Origin: JAIVGZ01 sp964552205
GTDB lineage: Bacteria > Pseudomonadota > Gammaproteobacteria > Natronospirales > JAIVGZ01
DNA length: 64,000 nucleotides
Direction: 5' to 3'
Assembly (NCBI GenBank): GCA_964552205.1
Contig: CAZKFT010000006.1
Location: 14,071 to 78,070 of the forward strand
Part shown: positions 1 to 7,873 of the stretch, in pieces
How the letters are laid out: every line of letters starts with the position of its first letter
Position numbering within the stretch: the stretch's first letter is position 1
Notes under the pieces: generated by a model
The model's database searches: none
Told to the model about the DNA's origin: nothing
Seen by the model: the letters and a program-made list of their open reading frames with translations, nothing else
Translations under genes and position numbers: made by a program

Positions 1-2
1 TT

Positions 3-455
3 GAAAAGCGGTATCTCGCTCTCTTGGTGGGACATTGGGATCATGGCGCGGTCGCAGTAGGCGCCGCGTTGAAAAAAAACCAGGTAAGGGGCGGGGAGCG
101 AATGGTTACCGTGGACACCGAAGATGGCAAAAGCGCGCTCAGTCACTTCCGGCCGCTGGAGACCCAGCGTGACGCGAGCTTCATGGAGGTCATCATCGAA
201 ACCGGCCGCACCCACCAGATCCGTGTGCATGCGGCGCACCTCGGTCATCCGGTGGCTGGCGACGAGAAGTATGGCGATGGCGAAGCCAATAAGCGCTTCA
301 GCCGCCTGGGATTGAAGCGTATGTTCCTGCATGCCAGCTCGCTTGCCATGCCGCACCCGAACGGGGATACGTTGGCGGTCAGCGCGCCATTGGATGATGA
401 ATTGAGGGAGTTCCTTGATGTCATCGCCGCGAACAAGCCTCGGGGACGGCGTTGA
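3..455 (+). CDS. rluC: RluC pseudouridine synthase, C-terminal part (5' end outside window)
   Basis: The reading frame is open from the first bases of the window and stops at 455, so this is the 3' part of a longer gene. The product matches the C-terminal half of the RluA/RluC family of 23S rRNA pseudouridine synthases. It contains the family segment GRTHQIRVH followed by GHPVAGDEKYG, which in this family lies near the catalytic pocket; the catalytic HRLDxxTSG segment would lie upstream. RluC modifies positions 955, 2504 and 2580 of 23S rRNA in E. coli. The next gene starts inside the stop codon (TTGA overlap), so the two are probably translationally coupled. Assignment to RluC rather than RluA or RluD rests on the neighbours (HAD hydrolase, maf, rpmF) and is fairly secure. 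Confidence 0.85.
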   Translation, partial: EKRYLALLVGHWDHGAVAVGAALKKNQVRGGERMVTVDTEDGKSALSHFRPLETQRDASFMEVIIETGRTHQIRVHAAHLGHPVAGDEKYGDGEANKRFSRLGLKRMFLHASSLAMPHPNGDTLAVSAPLDDELREFLDVIAANKPRGRR

Positions 456-1102
456 CGGGGCAGTTCCGACTGATCGTATTCGACTGGGACGGAACGCTGA
501 TGGACTCGGTCGGAAACATCGTGTCCACCATGCAAGCCACCATCCAGCGCCTGGATTTACCTCCGCGCAGTGACGACGAAGTCCGAGCCGTCATTGGTCT
601 CGGATTGTATGAAGCCCTTTCGACACTTTTCCCAGGTCAGTCGCGAGCCGATCAGGAGCGTGTCAGGGAGGCCTATCGCGACCATTTCCTTGGTGCGGCT
701 GTGCGACCAACACTGTTCCCGGGTGTCCGTGACACGCTGGCCTCAGTCGCTGAACGGGGGGTGACCCTGGCGGTGGCAACCGGTAAGGGAAGAGCGGGGC
801 TTGACCGCGAGTTGGCGGAGACCGGGCTGGCGGATTTTATGGCAGGCAGTCGTTGTGCCGATGAGTGCAGATCCAAGCCGGACCCGCAGATGTTGGAGGA
901 GTTGATGCTCTCGCTAGGGCACGAACCGCAAAGCACCCTGATGGTGGGAGATGCCGAGTTCGATTTGTTGATGGCACGAAACGCTGGTACGGCGGCCATC
1001 GGAGTACGGGGCGGAGCGCACGATGACAATCGTCTGGCCTTGCATCAACCGTTGGCCATCATCGACGCGGTGACTGAGCTGCCGGGGATGCTCAGACGCT
1101 GA
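452..1102 (+). CDS. HAD-family phosphatase (phosphoglycolate phosphatase-like)
   Basis: A 216-residue haloacid dehalogenase superfamily hydrolase. Motif I (DWDGT, residues 11-15) gives the nucleophile D11 and acid/base D13. A threonine of motif II lies in LAVATGKG near residue 110, a motif III lysine in SKPDP near 141, and motif IV in GDAEFD near 166. The region between motifs I and II has the helical cap of the Gph/PGMB subclass. The start is a TTG overlapping the rluC stop (TTGA); no ATG precedes the DWDGT motif. A HAD hydrolase directly after rluC is a known gammaproteobacterial arrangement. The substrate cannot be told from sequence. It ends convergent with maf and overlaps it by 11 bases. 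Confidence 0.85.
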   Translation: MTGQFRLIVFDWDGTLMDSVGNIVSTMQATIQRLDLPPRSDDEVRAVIGLGLYEALSTLFPGQSRADQERVREAYRDHFLGAAVRPTLFPGVRDTLASVAERGVTLAVATGKGRAGLDRELAETGLADFMAGSRCADECRSKPDPQMLEELMLSLGHEPQSTLMVGDAEFDLLMARNAGTAAIGVRGGAHDDNRLALHQPLAIIDAVTELPGMLRR

Positions 1103-1664
1103 TTCCGAAGTTACGCAGGAGGTGACAAAGCCGAATGAGTGGTAGCCCCACCAGCGCTGTTGGATCATCTTCCTCGATGGACGCTACCAGCGTAATCCCC
1201 AAACCTTCCGATTTGAAACTGCCTGCGCAATCGTAGGCGGGCTCTCGTCGCAGGTAGTCCTGAATCGTGCTTTCATCAAGCTGGCGGAAGCGGACGGCCG
1301 TCCTTGCCACCTGTGTCTCCGAGCGGCCATTCGCCAGATCCAGGACACATACCGAGGTGAAGAAGTCCACGGACTGTCCAGACAGCGCCAACAATTGCGC
1401 CACGGCGTTGTCATGGGTCCCGGGTTTGCCCAGGATCTGGTCGCCAGTGCTGGCCACTTGGTCCGACCCGATGGCCACGCCCGTCTGGAAATGAACCCGT
1501 GCTGCAGCCGCTTTCGCACTCGCGAGGCGGTGGGAAATGGCCTCGGGGAGCTCGCCCAGTTGGGGAGTTTCATCAATTTCAGGGCGGAAAACCTCGAATG
1601 GCAGGCCAAGCCGTTCCAAGAGCTGACGCCGGTAAATCGAGGTTGAGGCGAGAATGAGGGTCAC
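1092..1664 (-). CDS. yceF: Maf-family nucleotide pyrophosphatase (YceF type)
   Basis: A 190-residue Maf protein. It begins with the family signature LASTSIYRRQLLERL (residues 5-19), carries SDQV (about 67-70) with the catalytic aspartate, and has the typical YDCAGSFKSEG and LVGLPL segments. The YceF subgroup hydrolyses modified nucleotides such as 7-methyl-GTP. The start is GTG at 1664, preceded by a GGAAAG Shine-Dalgarno-like sequence about ten bases upstream. It diverges from yceD, exactly as yceF and yceD do in E. coli, which supports the subgroup call. Confidence 0.9.
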   Translation of the reverse strand: MTLILASTSIYRRQLLERLGLPFEVFRPEIDETPQLGELPEAISHRLASAKAAAARVHFQTGVAIGSDQVASTGDQILGKPGTHDNAVAQLLALSGQSVDFFTSVCVLDLANGRSETQVARTAVRFRQLDESTIQDYLRREPAYDCAGSFKSEGLGITLVASIEEDDPTALVGLPLIRLCHLLRNFGISV

Positions 1665-1712
1665 TGGTGGTCTTTCCTTTCAGTAAAAACAACAGCTTGC
1701 CGTAGAAACGCT

Positions 1713-1741
1713 TTGACATCAATCCGGCCCGACCGTATCAT
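1713..1741 (+). promoter_or_regulatory. Strong sigma-70 promoter for yceD-rpmF-plsX-fabH
   Basis: A perfect -35 box TTGACA (1713-1718) and a -10 box TATCAT (1736-1741) are separated by exactly 17 bases. Transcription would be expected to start near 1748-1749, only two or three bases before the yceD ATG at 1751. No Shine-Dalgarno sequence precedes that ATG, so the first gene of the operon may be translated from a nearly leaderless mRNA. Confidence 0.75.
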
Positions 1742-1750
1742 TGCGCGCTT

Positions 1751-2185
1751 ATGTCGCAAGGGTTGCCAGGCCGCGTGAATGTTGCACGACTCGCGGCGCG
1801 TAGTGCCCGGGTCGACAGCGTCACGCCGGTTTCCGCGATGGAGCGTTTCAGGACCGTATTGGCTGATGATAGCGGCACGGTCGAGTCGGCGTTGGCATTT
1901 AGCGTAGACGAGCAGTCACGGATGAAGGTGTCTGGCACGGCAAGAGCCGGCGTACAGGTGGTGTGCCAACGCTGCCTGGAGCCGATGCCTTTGGTCGTCG
2001 AGGCTGCTTTCGAGCTACTGCTGTTCGACAACGAAACGGCTGATGATGTTGGTAGCGACGCAGTAGTCGTTGAGCGCGGTGAAGTGTCGCCGCTTGAACT
2101 GGTTGAAGATGAGTTGATCCTAGCTATGCCAATCGTCACCCGCCATGGGGATGGTGAGCACTGTGCGGCGAGACATGAATCGTAA
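1751..2185 (+). CDS. yceD: YceD/DUF177 family 23S rRNA accumulation protein
   Basis: A 144-residue DUF177 protein. It keeps the conserved CQRCLEPM segment (near residues 73-80) and the acidic VEDELILAMPIVTRH stretch characteristic of YceD. YceD is needed for normal 23S rRNA levels and is usually encoded directly before rpmF, as here. The protein is shorter than E. coli YceD (about 173 residues). It stops shortly after the HCAARHES tail and lacks the common C-terminal NPFAVLxxLK segment. The start at 1751 is the only ATG upstream of the conserved N-terminal helix. Confidence 0.85.
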   Translation: MSQGLPGRVNVARLAARSARVDSVTPVSAMERFRTVLADDSGTVESALAFSVDEQSRMKVSGTARAGVQVVCQRCLEPMPLVVEAAFELLLFDNETADDVGSDAVVVERGEVSPLELVEDELILAMPIVTRHGDGEHCAARHES

Positions 2186-2209
2186 CGATGATAGTGGGAG
2201 TTTCCTGAA

Positions 2210-2401
2210 ATGGCAGTCCAGAAAAGTCGTAAATCCCGTTCCACCCGTGGCATGCGTCGTTCGCATGATGCGTTGACCGGTCCGACGCTGTCCGTCGACC
2301 CGACATCCGGTGAGACCCACGTCCGTCACCATGTGACCGCAGATGGTTACTATCGTGGCAAGAAGGTCATCGCCTCGAAGCCGGTTAAGACGGAAGAATA
2401 A
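2210..2401 (+). CDS. rpmF: 50S ribosomal protein L32
   Basis: A 63-residue protein with the L32 N-terminus MAVQKSRKSRSTRGMRRSHD and the HHVTADGYYRGKKV segment near the C-terminus. It lacks the four zinc-binding cysteines of the C+ type of L32, so it is the zinc-independent form. A GGGAG motif lies about ten bases before the ATG. The coding end also supplies the likely ribosome-binding sequence (GGAAG, 2392-2396) for plsX. Confidence 0.95.
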   Translation: MAVQKSRKSRSTRGMRRSHDALTGPTLSVDPTSGETHVRHHVTADGYYRGKKVIASKPVKTEE

Positions 2402-2404
2402 GCG

Positions 2405-3415
2405 CTGAAACAGCCCGTCCGCATCGCTCTGGACGCAATGGGCGGTGACCATGGGCCTGCGGTCACCGTTCCAGCTGCGCTCCGCGCACTGTCCTCGCAT
2501 CCCCTGTTGGAGCTGACGCTGGTGGGCGACAAGCCCATGCTCGAGCGTCTGCTCCAGAAGCATGGCGTGCGTGATGCACCAGTGCGTGTCCATCACACCA
2601 CTCAGGTGGTGGCAATGGATGAACTTCCGTCCAGCGCATTGCGTGGGAAGAAGGACTCCTCCATGCGGGTCGCCATAGACATGGTCAAGGCGGGAGAAGT
2701 CGATGCCTGTGTCAGCGCGGGCAATACCGGTGCGTTGATGGCAACAGCAAGGTTTGTCCTCAAGACGCTACCCGGCATTGACCGGCCTGCAATCCTCGCG
2801 GAGCTTCCGGCTCCCGGGGGGTTCACCCTCATGCTTGATCTTGGTGCAAACGCCGACTGCACCGCCGAGCACTTGCTCCAGTTCGCCGTGATGGGATCCG
2901 TCGTGGCAAACGCCGTGCATGGGCTCGAAAAGCCCAGGGTCGGCTTGTTGAATATCGGTGCCGAGGAGATCAAGGGCGACGACCTTGTGCGTGACGCGGC
3001 GCAGCGGCTGCAAGTCAGTGGACTCAACTACATCGGCTTCGTGGAAGGTAACGACATTTTCTCCAACCGCGTGGATGTCATTGTCACGGACGGGTTCTCG
3101 GGCAATGTCGCGCTCAAGACGGCGGAGGGACTGGGCAAGATGGTTGCCCAAAACCTGCGCGAGGAGTTCTCACGCAACCTGCTGACACGGCTTGCCGGAC
3201 TTGCGGCCTTGCCGGTTCTGAAACGATTCAAAGACCGTGTTGACCCGCGTCACCATAACGGTGCCAGCTTGGTCGGCTTGCGTGGTATTGTCATCAAGAG
3301 CCATGGTGGTGCGGACGAGGTGGCTTTCGAACACGCTATCCGCATCGCGGTCCTTGAGGTCGAAAAGGCGGTGCCACGTCGCATCGAGGCACTGCTTGAG
3401 GGGCAACTGAAGTGA
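2405..3415 (+). CDS. plsX: Phosphate acyltransferase PlsX, probable CTG start
   Basis: PlsX converts acyl-ACP to acyl-phosphate, the first committed step feeding PlsY in phospholipid synthesis. The hallmark RIALDAMGGDHGP begins at codon 6 counted from the CTG at 2405. The first ATG in frame (2438) lies inside this motif and would remove the first beta strand. After the rpmF stop codon the frame contains only GCG, CTG, AAA and so on, with no ATG, GTG or TTG before the motif. CTG at 2405 is therefore the best start, with GGAAG eight bases upstream. Downstream segments such as GNTGALMATA and VTDGFSGNVALKTAEG match the family. It overlaps fabH by four bases (GTGA). Confidence 0.9.
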   Translation: MKQPVRIALDAMGGDHGPAVTVPAALRALSSHPLLELTLVGDKPMLERLLQKHGVRDAPVRVHHTTQVVAMDELPSSALRGKKDSSMRVAIDMVKAGEVDACVSAGNTGALMATARFVLKTLPGIDRPAILAELPAPGGFTLMLDLGANADCTAEHLLQFAVMGSVVANAVHGLEKPRVGLLNIGAEEIKGDDLVRDAAQRLQVSGLNYIGFVEGNDIFSNRVDVIVTDGFSGNVALKTAEGLGKMVAQNLREEFSRNLLTRLAGLAALPVLKRFKDRVDPRHHNGASLVGLRGIVIKSHGGADEVAFEHAIRIAVLEVEKAVPRRIEALLEGQLK

Positions 3416-4383
3416 AGTTTTCACGCATAGCAGGAACCGGTCGCTGCCTGCCACGGAAAGTGGTGACAAACGCCGAGCTTGCCAAGACGGTCGACACCAG
3501 CGATGAGTGGATTCGCGAGCGCACAGGCATCGCGCAGCGATATGTCTGCAGTGAAGATGAAACCACGCTGACTTTGTGCGAGGGTGCTGCCCGCGCGGCG
3601 ATGGAGGCCGCCGGCGTCACCGTGAAAGATATTGACCTGATTCTTGTCGGCACCACGACGCCGGACCAGATTTTCCCGAACATGGGCGTGCTCTTGCAGG
3701 ACCGCTTGGGCATACGCACTGCTTGCCCGTCCTTTGGCCTGGAGGCTGCCTGCACGGGATTCATCTATGCACTCAGCCTGGCGGATAAGTTCATCAAGCT
3801 CGAGGAGGCCAAGTGCGCCCTGGTGGTCGGGGCGGAATCGCTTTCGCGCATGATTGACTGGACCGATCGGACAACTTGCGTACTCTTCGGGGACGGCGCT
3901 GGCGCGGTGGTTCTCAAGGCGGACGACGAAGCAGGCATCATTTCCACCCACCTGCACGCAGACGGTCAGTACAAGGATTTGCTGTTCCATCCATGGGGTA
4001 TATCGCAGGGTGTGGATACGCTTGTGCCTGGGCGCGATGCGGTGCAGATGAAAGGCAATGAAGTGTTCAAAGTAGCCGTGACGACCTTGGGACGCATCGT
4101 TGACGAGACTTTGGCCGCAAATAACTTGGACAAGTCAGATATCGACTGGCTGATACCTCATCAGGCCAACATCCGAATCATCGAAGCCACTGCGCGCAAG
4201 CTTGGTATGCCGATGGAGCGTGTCGTGGTCACAGTGGCGGAGCATGGCAATACCTCAGCGGCATCTGTACCTATGGCGCTGGATGTCGCTGTTCGCGATG
4301 GGCGCATCAAGCGCGGGGACATGTTGCTTCTGGAGGCCTTCGGCGGTGGGTTCACCTGGGGCTCCGCGCTGATCCGCTACTAA
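3412..4383 (+). CDS. fabH: 3-oxoacyl-ACP synthase III (KAS III)
   Basis: FabH starts fatty-acid synthesis by condensing an acyl-CoA primer with malonyl-ACP. The 323-residue protein has the complete catalytic triad: C114 in LEAACTGF, H250 in IPHQANIR and N280 in HGNTSAAS. The N-terminus ITGTG-like IAGTGRCLPRKVVTN and the C-terminal AFGGGFTWGS are typical. The GTG start overlaps the plsX stop. In many gammaproteobacteria fabD, fabG and acpP follow immediately; here the cluster ends and the gene overlaps a convergent SDR gene by four bases. Confidence 0.95.
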   Translation: MKFSRIAGTGRCLPRKVVTNAELAKTVDTSDEWIRERTGIAQRYVCSEDETTLTLCEGAARAAMEAAGVTVKDIDLILVGTTTPDQIFPNMGVLLQDRLGIRTACPSFGLEAACTGFIYALSLADKFIKLEEAKCALVVGAESLSRMIDWTDRTTCVLFGDGAGAVVLKADDEAGIISTHLHADGQYKDLLFHPWGISQGVDTLVPGRDAVQMKGNEVFKVAVTTLGRIVDETLAANNLDKSDIDWLIPHQANIRIIEATARKLGMPMERVVVTVAEHGNTSAASVPMALDVAVRDGRIKRGDMLLLEAFGGGFTWGSALIRY

Positions 4384-5177
4384 GTCGGGTCGATTCGTTT
4401 GGACATGAAGCGATAGAGTGGTGGACACAGGCGCTCGATCCACGCAGCAAACACTTCCTTGCCGCCCACCCAGATCTCCGCGCGTTCGCGCCGCAACCCG
4501 CTGACGATTTTCTGCGCACAGTCATCCACATCCATGCCGCTTGCCTGGCCGGGGTCCATGACGCCGTGGGGGCTACCATCTGCAGCCAGCGCGTTGATGG
4601 ATACATCGGTGTGAATGAATCCCGGGCACACCATGCAGACCTTTATTCCGTCCCGCCATATTTCCGAGCGCAAGGAGTCGAAAAAACCGTGCAGGGCATG
4701 CTTTGACGCAGCGTAGGATGTCCGCTTGGGCGTGCCTATATGCCCGACGAGGCTGGTTACTGTCGCTATGGTGCCAAAGCCTTGCTGGCGCATGACCGGG
4801 AGCACTGCTTTGGTGAGGCTGATGGTCCCGATGAAATTCACCTCCATCAACTTGCGGTCAACTTCAAGCACCGTCTCGGCGGCAAGTGAGCGCTGACTGA
4901 TGCCGGCGTTGTTGAGCAACAAATCGATGGCGCCAAACTGCGCGACAACCTGGGCGACCGCCTCTGCATGACTGCCGGTGTCTTCAAGATCTAGCGGCAA
5001 CACCATGACAGCGGCAGCCCCTGCATCGCGGCAGTCCATCGCGGTTTCCTGCAACTGTGCCTCCCTGCGTGCCGAAATCACCAAGCGTGCGCCTTCGTTG
5101 GCAAGTGCCCGGGCCAGTGCCGCCCCGATTCCAGCCGACGCACCGGTCACCCAAATCACCTTGTCATTGAAATCCAT
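4380..5177 (-). CDS. Short-chain dehydrogenase/reductase (DHRS7-like)
   Basis: A 265-residue classical SDR. It has the NAD(P)-binding TGASAGIG near residues 11-18, LLNNAGIS in the middle and the catalytic pair YAASK. The C-terminal part contains PGFIHTDVS, typical of the family. The gene lies three bases after gspF on the same strand, so it is probably the last gene of the gspCDEF transcript. No link between an SDR and secretion is established, so co-transcription may be accidental. Substrate unknown. Confidence 0.8.
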   Translation of the reverse strand: MDFNDKVIWVTGASAGIGAALARALANEGARLVISARREAQLQETAMDCRDAGAAAVMVLPLDLEDTGSHAEAVAQVVAQFGAIDLLLNNAGISQRSLAAETVLEVDRKLMEVNFIGTISLTKAVLPVMRQQGFGTIATVTSLVGHIGTPKRTSYAASKHALHGFFDSLRSEIWRDGIKVCMVCPGFIHTDVSINALAADGSPHGVMDPGQASGMDVDDCAQKIVSGLRRERAEIWVGGKEVFAAWIERLCPPLYRFMSKRIDPT

Positions 5178-5180
5178 CGC

Positions 5181-6395
5181 TCACCGGATCATCTGGTTGA
5201 AATCAAGTATGGGCAACAACACTGCAAGCACGATGACCAGCACGATGGCGCCCATGAGAAGAATGAGACCAGGGCCGAGTAAGGCCATCATGCCGTCCAG
5301 CGATGCCTTCATCTCGCGTTCCTGAGCGTTCGATGCGCGTTCAAGCATTTCCCCCAGGCGGCCGGATGACTCGCCAGAGGCAATCAGGTGAATGGTGAGA
5401 GGCGGGAACAGGCCGCTGGCATCCAGCGAACGCGCAATTGGAGCACCCTCGCGTACACGAACTGCAGCTTCTTCTACCGCGGCACGCATGGGAAGGTTGG
5501 ACACTGTTGCGGCGCTGATGTTCAAACCATCCAGGACCGGCACACCCGCGCTCGAGAGGATGGAAAATGTGCGTGCGAAGCGCGCAGCATTCAGGCCCCT
5601 GACCATCCGGGCAGTCAACGGCAATCGCAACAGCAGTGCATGCATCTTCCAGCGGAACGCCTTCTCCTTCAGTGCGCGCACGAACGCAATCGTGCCGATG
5701 CCCAGAGCGACCAACACCCAGATGCCCCAGGTTCGGATGAAGTCCGATAACGCGATGAGTGCGACAGTGAGAAACGGCAGGTCACGATCCATATTGTCGA
5801 AGACCGCTACCACCTGGGGAACCACATAGGCGAGCAATACAGCTGTCACCAGGATTGTCAGCGTGGTCAGGATTATCGGGTAGTACATGGCCGCACGCAG
5901 CTGTTCTTGCAGGACTTGGCGGCTTTCAGTCCAGTCAGCCAATCGCTCAAGTACGATATCCAGTTTTCCGGATTGTTCTCCAGCGGCGACTGTCGCGCGG
6001 TAGATATCCGGAAATGCCCTCGGGAAATCGCTGAGACCATCCGCCAAAGTGTGACCTTCCATGATCCTCGCACGCACCGCGAGCAGGATTCCCTGCAGGC
6101 GTTCACTTTCGGTCTGTTGGGAAGCGGCCTGCAGCGCTTCCTCTAGCGGTAACGCGGCCCTGACGAGCGTGGCCAGTTGGCGGGTGACTATGGCAAGTTG
6201 ATTGGCCGATACAGCGCGCGTGAGTGAAATACCGCTACGTCTCTCAGAGCGCTTTCGTGTGACCTCGTTGACTTCCAGTGGTGACAGGCCACGGTCCCGC
6301 AGTTGACTACGGGCATGTCGTGGGGAATCACCTTCTAGGACCCCGCGTATCTGGCGTCCATCCGCCGTTGCAGCAAGGTACTCGAAGGCCGGCAT
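5181..6395 (-). CDS. gspF: Type II secretion inner-membrane platform protein GspF
   Basis: A 404-residue GspF. It has the N-terminal MPAFEYxAxxxxGRxxxGxxE segment, two T2SSF domains each preceding membrane spans (one near residue 170, one near 220, one near the C-terminus), and the family motif GEQSGKLDxVLERLAD in the first domain, echoed by GESSGRLGEMLERA in the second. GspF is the platform protein that works with the ATPase GspE to assemble the pseudopilus. Its start overlaps the gspE stop by one base. Confidence 0.93.
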   Translation of the reverse strand: MPAFEYLAATADGRQIRGVLEGDSPRHARSQLRDRGLSPLEVNEVTRKRSERRSGISLTRAVSANQLAIVTRQLATLVRAALPLEEALQAASQQTESERLQGILLAVRARIMEGHTLADGLSDFPRAFPDIYRATVAAGEQSGKLDIVLERLADWTESRQVLQEQLRAAMYYPIILTTLTILVTAVLLAYVVPQVVAVFDNMDRDLPFLTVALIALSDFIRTWGIWVLVALGIGTIAFVRALKEKAFRWKMHALLLRLPLTARMVRGLNAARFARTFSILSSAGVPVLDGLNISAATVSNLPMRAAVEEAAVRVREGAPIARSLDASGLFPPLTIHLIASGESSGRLGEMLERASNAQEREMKASLDGMMALLGPGLILLMGAIVLVIVLAVLLPILDFNQMIR

Positions 6396-7873
6396 CAGTC
6401 GACCTGCGTCACCCGCAGGACCTCTTCGAGGGTGGTCTCGCCTGCGAGCACCCGGCGGCGGCCATCCTCGCGGATTCCAGGACCCTGCGTGCGGGCATGC
6501 CGTTCGAGTGACTGCTCGCTGGCGCCATCGTGAATCATCGTGCGCATGGTGTCGTCCACCATGACCAGTTCATAAATGCCACTGCGCCCTCGGAACCCCG
6601 TGCTTGCGCAGCGGTCGCATCCTACCGCGTGGAAAATTGTTGGGGATTCCCCGGGCTGCAAGCCAAGGAGCTGGGCTTCGCGTTCGGTCACCGGTGCACC
6701 GAGACGGCACTCGGGGCACAGCATACGCACCAGACGCTGCGCCAGAAGCCCGACCAGCGAGCTCGACAGGAGGAAGGGCTCTACACCCATATCCCGGAGC
6801 CGGGTGATTGCGCCAACCGCAGAGTTTGTGTGCAATGTGGACAAGACTTGGTGGCCCGTCAGTGAAGCTTGCACGGCAATTTCGGCAGTCTCCAAGTCCC
6901 GTATCTCACCGACCATCACCACATCGGGATCCTGACGCAGTATGGCACGGAGGCCGCGTGCAAACGTCATATCCACTCGGGTGTTCACCTGGGTCTGACC
7001 AATGCCGTCGATGAAGTATTCGATCGGGTCTTCGACCGTCATGATATTGCGACTGTGGTCATTCAATCGCGCTAATGCCGCGTACAGGGTTGTTGTCTTA
7101 CCCGATCCGGTGGGTCCGGTGACCAGAATGATGCCATGCGGCTTACGGATGAGTTCGTCGATTCCAGCCTGCTGCGGCTTGGCCATGCCGAGCTGCTCCA
7201 GATGCAACCGACCAGCCTGTTTGTCGAGCAGGCGAAGCACCACGCGCTCTCCGTGGCCGGAGGGCAAGGTGGACACACGGACATCCACAGGTCGGCCAGC
7301 AACGCGTAGCGAAATGCGTCCGTCTTGCGGTAAGCGCTTCTCGGCAATATCAAGCTTGGCCATGACCTTGATACGAGACACGATGAGGGGTGCCAGCATG
7401 CGCTTCGGCGCAAGCACCTCGCGCAAGACACCATCCACACGCATTCGTACGACCAAGCGGTTCTCGAAAGGTTCTACATGGATGTCAGAGGCATTGGTCT
7501 TCACCGCTTCGGTGAGTAGTGCATTGATGAGACGGATAATGGGCGCATCATCCTGGCTTTCCAGCAGGTCTTCCGGCTCTCCGAGCGCCTCGGCCGCACG
7601 AGCGAGGTCGAAATCTTCGTCCATTTCGTCAACCGCTGCCTGCGCGCCTGCTGCACCTGTTTCATAGGAGGACTGCAACAGGCGTTCGAACTCTTCGTCG
7701 CTGACACAAGCCGGGTGTACCGGACGCGCTCCAGCCGAACGCTGGACTTCAAGCAGGGCTTCCGCGGTAACGGCGTTGCGGTGGGCGATATCCACGCCGT
7801 GCTCACCGACACGGGTAATCAGAACCCCGTGACGCTTGGCGAAGGCGTAGGGAAGACGGAAGGCGGCGTCCAT
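6395..7873 (-). CDS. gspE: Type II secretion ATPase GspE
   Basis: A 492-residue secretion ATPase. An N1E-type domain is followed by Walker A GPTGSGKTT (about residues 253-261), the Asp box, Walker B in RQDPDVVMVGEIRD and the His box STLHTN. A CPEC...CDRC tetracysteine zinc site near the C-terminus (about 389-424) is typical of GspE rather than of PilT. GspE powers pseudopilus assembly from the cytoplasmic face of the inner membrane. It overlaps both neighbours by a single base, indicating tight coupling. Confidence 0.93.
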   Translation of the reverse strand: MDAAFRLPYAFAKRHGVLITRVGEHGVDIAHRNAVTAEALLEVQRSAGARPVHPACVSDEEFERLLQSSYETGAAGAQAAVDEMDEDFDLARAAEALGEPEDLLESQDDAPIIRLINALLTEAVKTNASDIHVEPFENRLVVRMRVDGVLREVLAPKRMLAPLIVSRIKVMAKLDIAEKRLPQDGRISLRVAGRPVDVRVSTLPSGHGERVVLRLLDKQAGRLHLEQLGMAKPQQAGIDELIRKPHGIILVTGPTGSGKTTTLYAALARLNDHSRNIMTVEDPIEYFIDGIGQTQVNTRVDMTFARGLRAILRQDPDVVMVGEIRDLETAEIAVQASLTGHQVLSTLHTNSAVGAITRLRDMGVEPFLLSSSLVGLLAQRLVRMLCPECRLGAPVTEREAQLLGLQPGESPTIFHAVGCDRCASTGFRGRSGIYELVMVDDTMRTMIHDGASEQSLERHARTQGPGIREDGRRRVLAGETTLEEVLRVTQVD

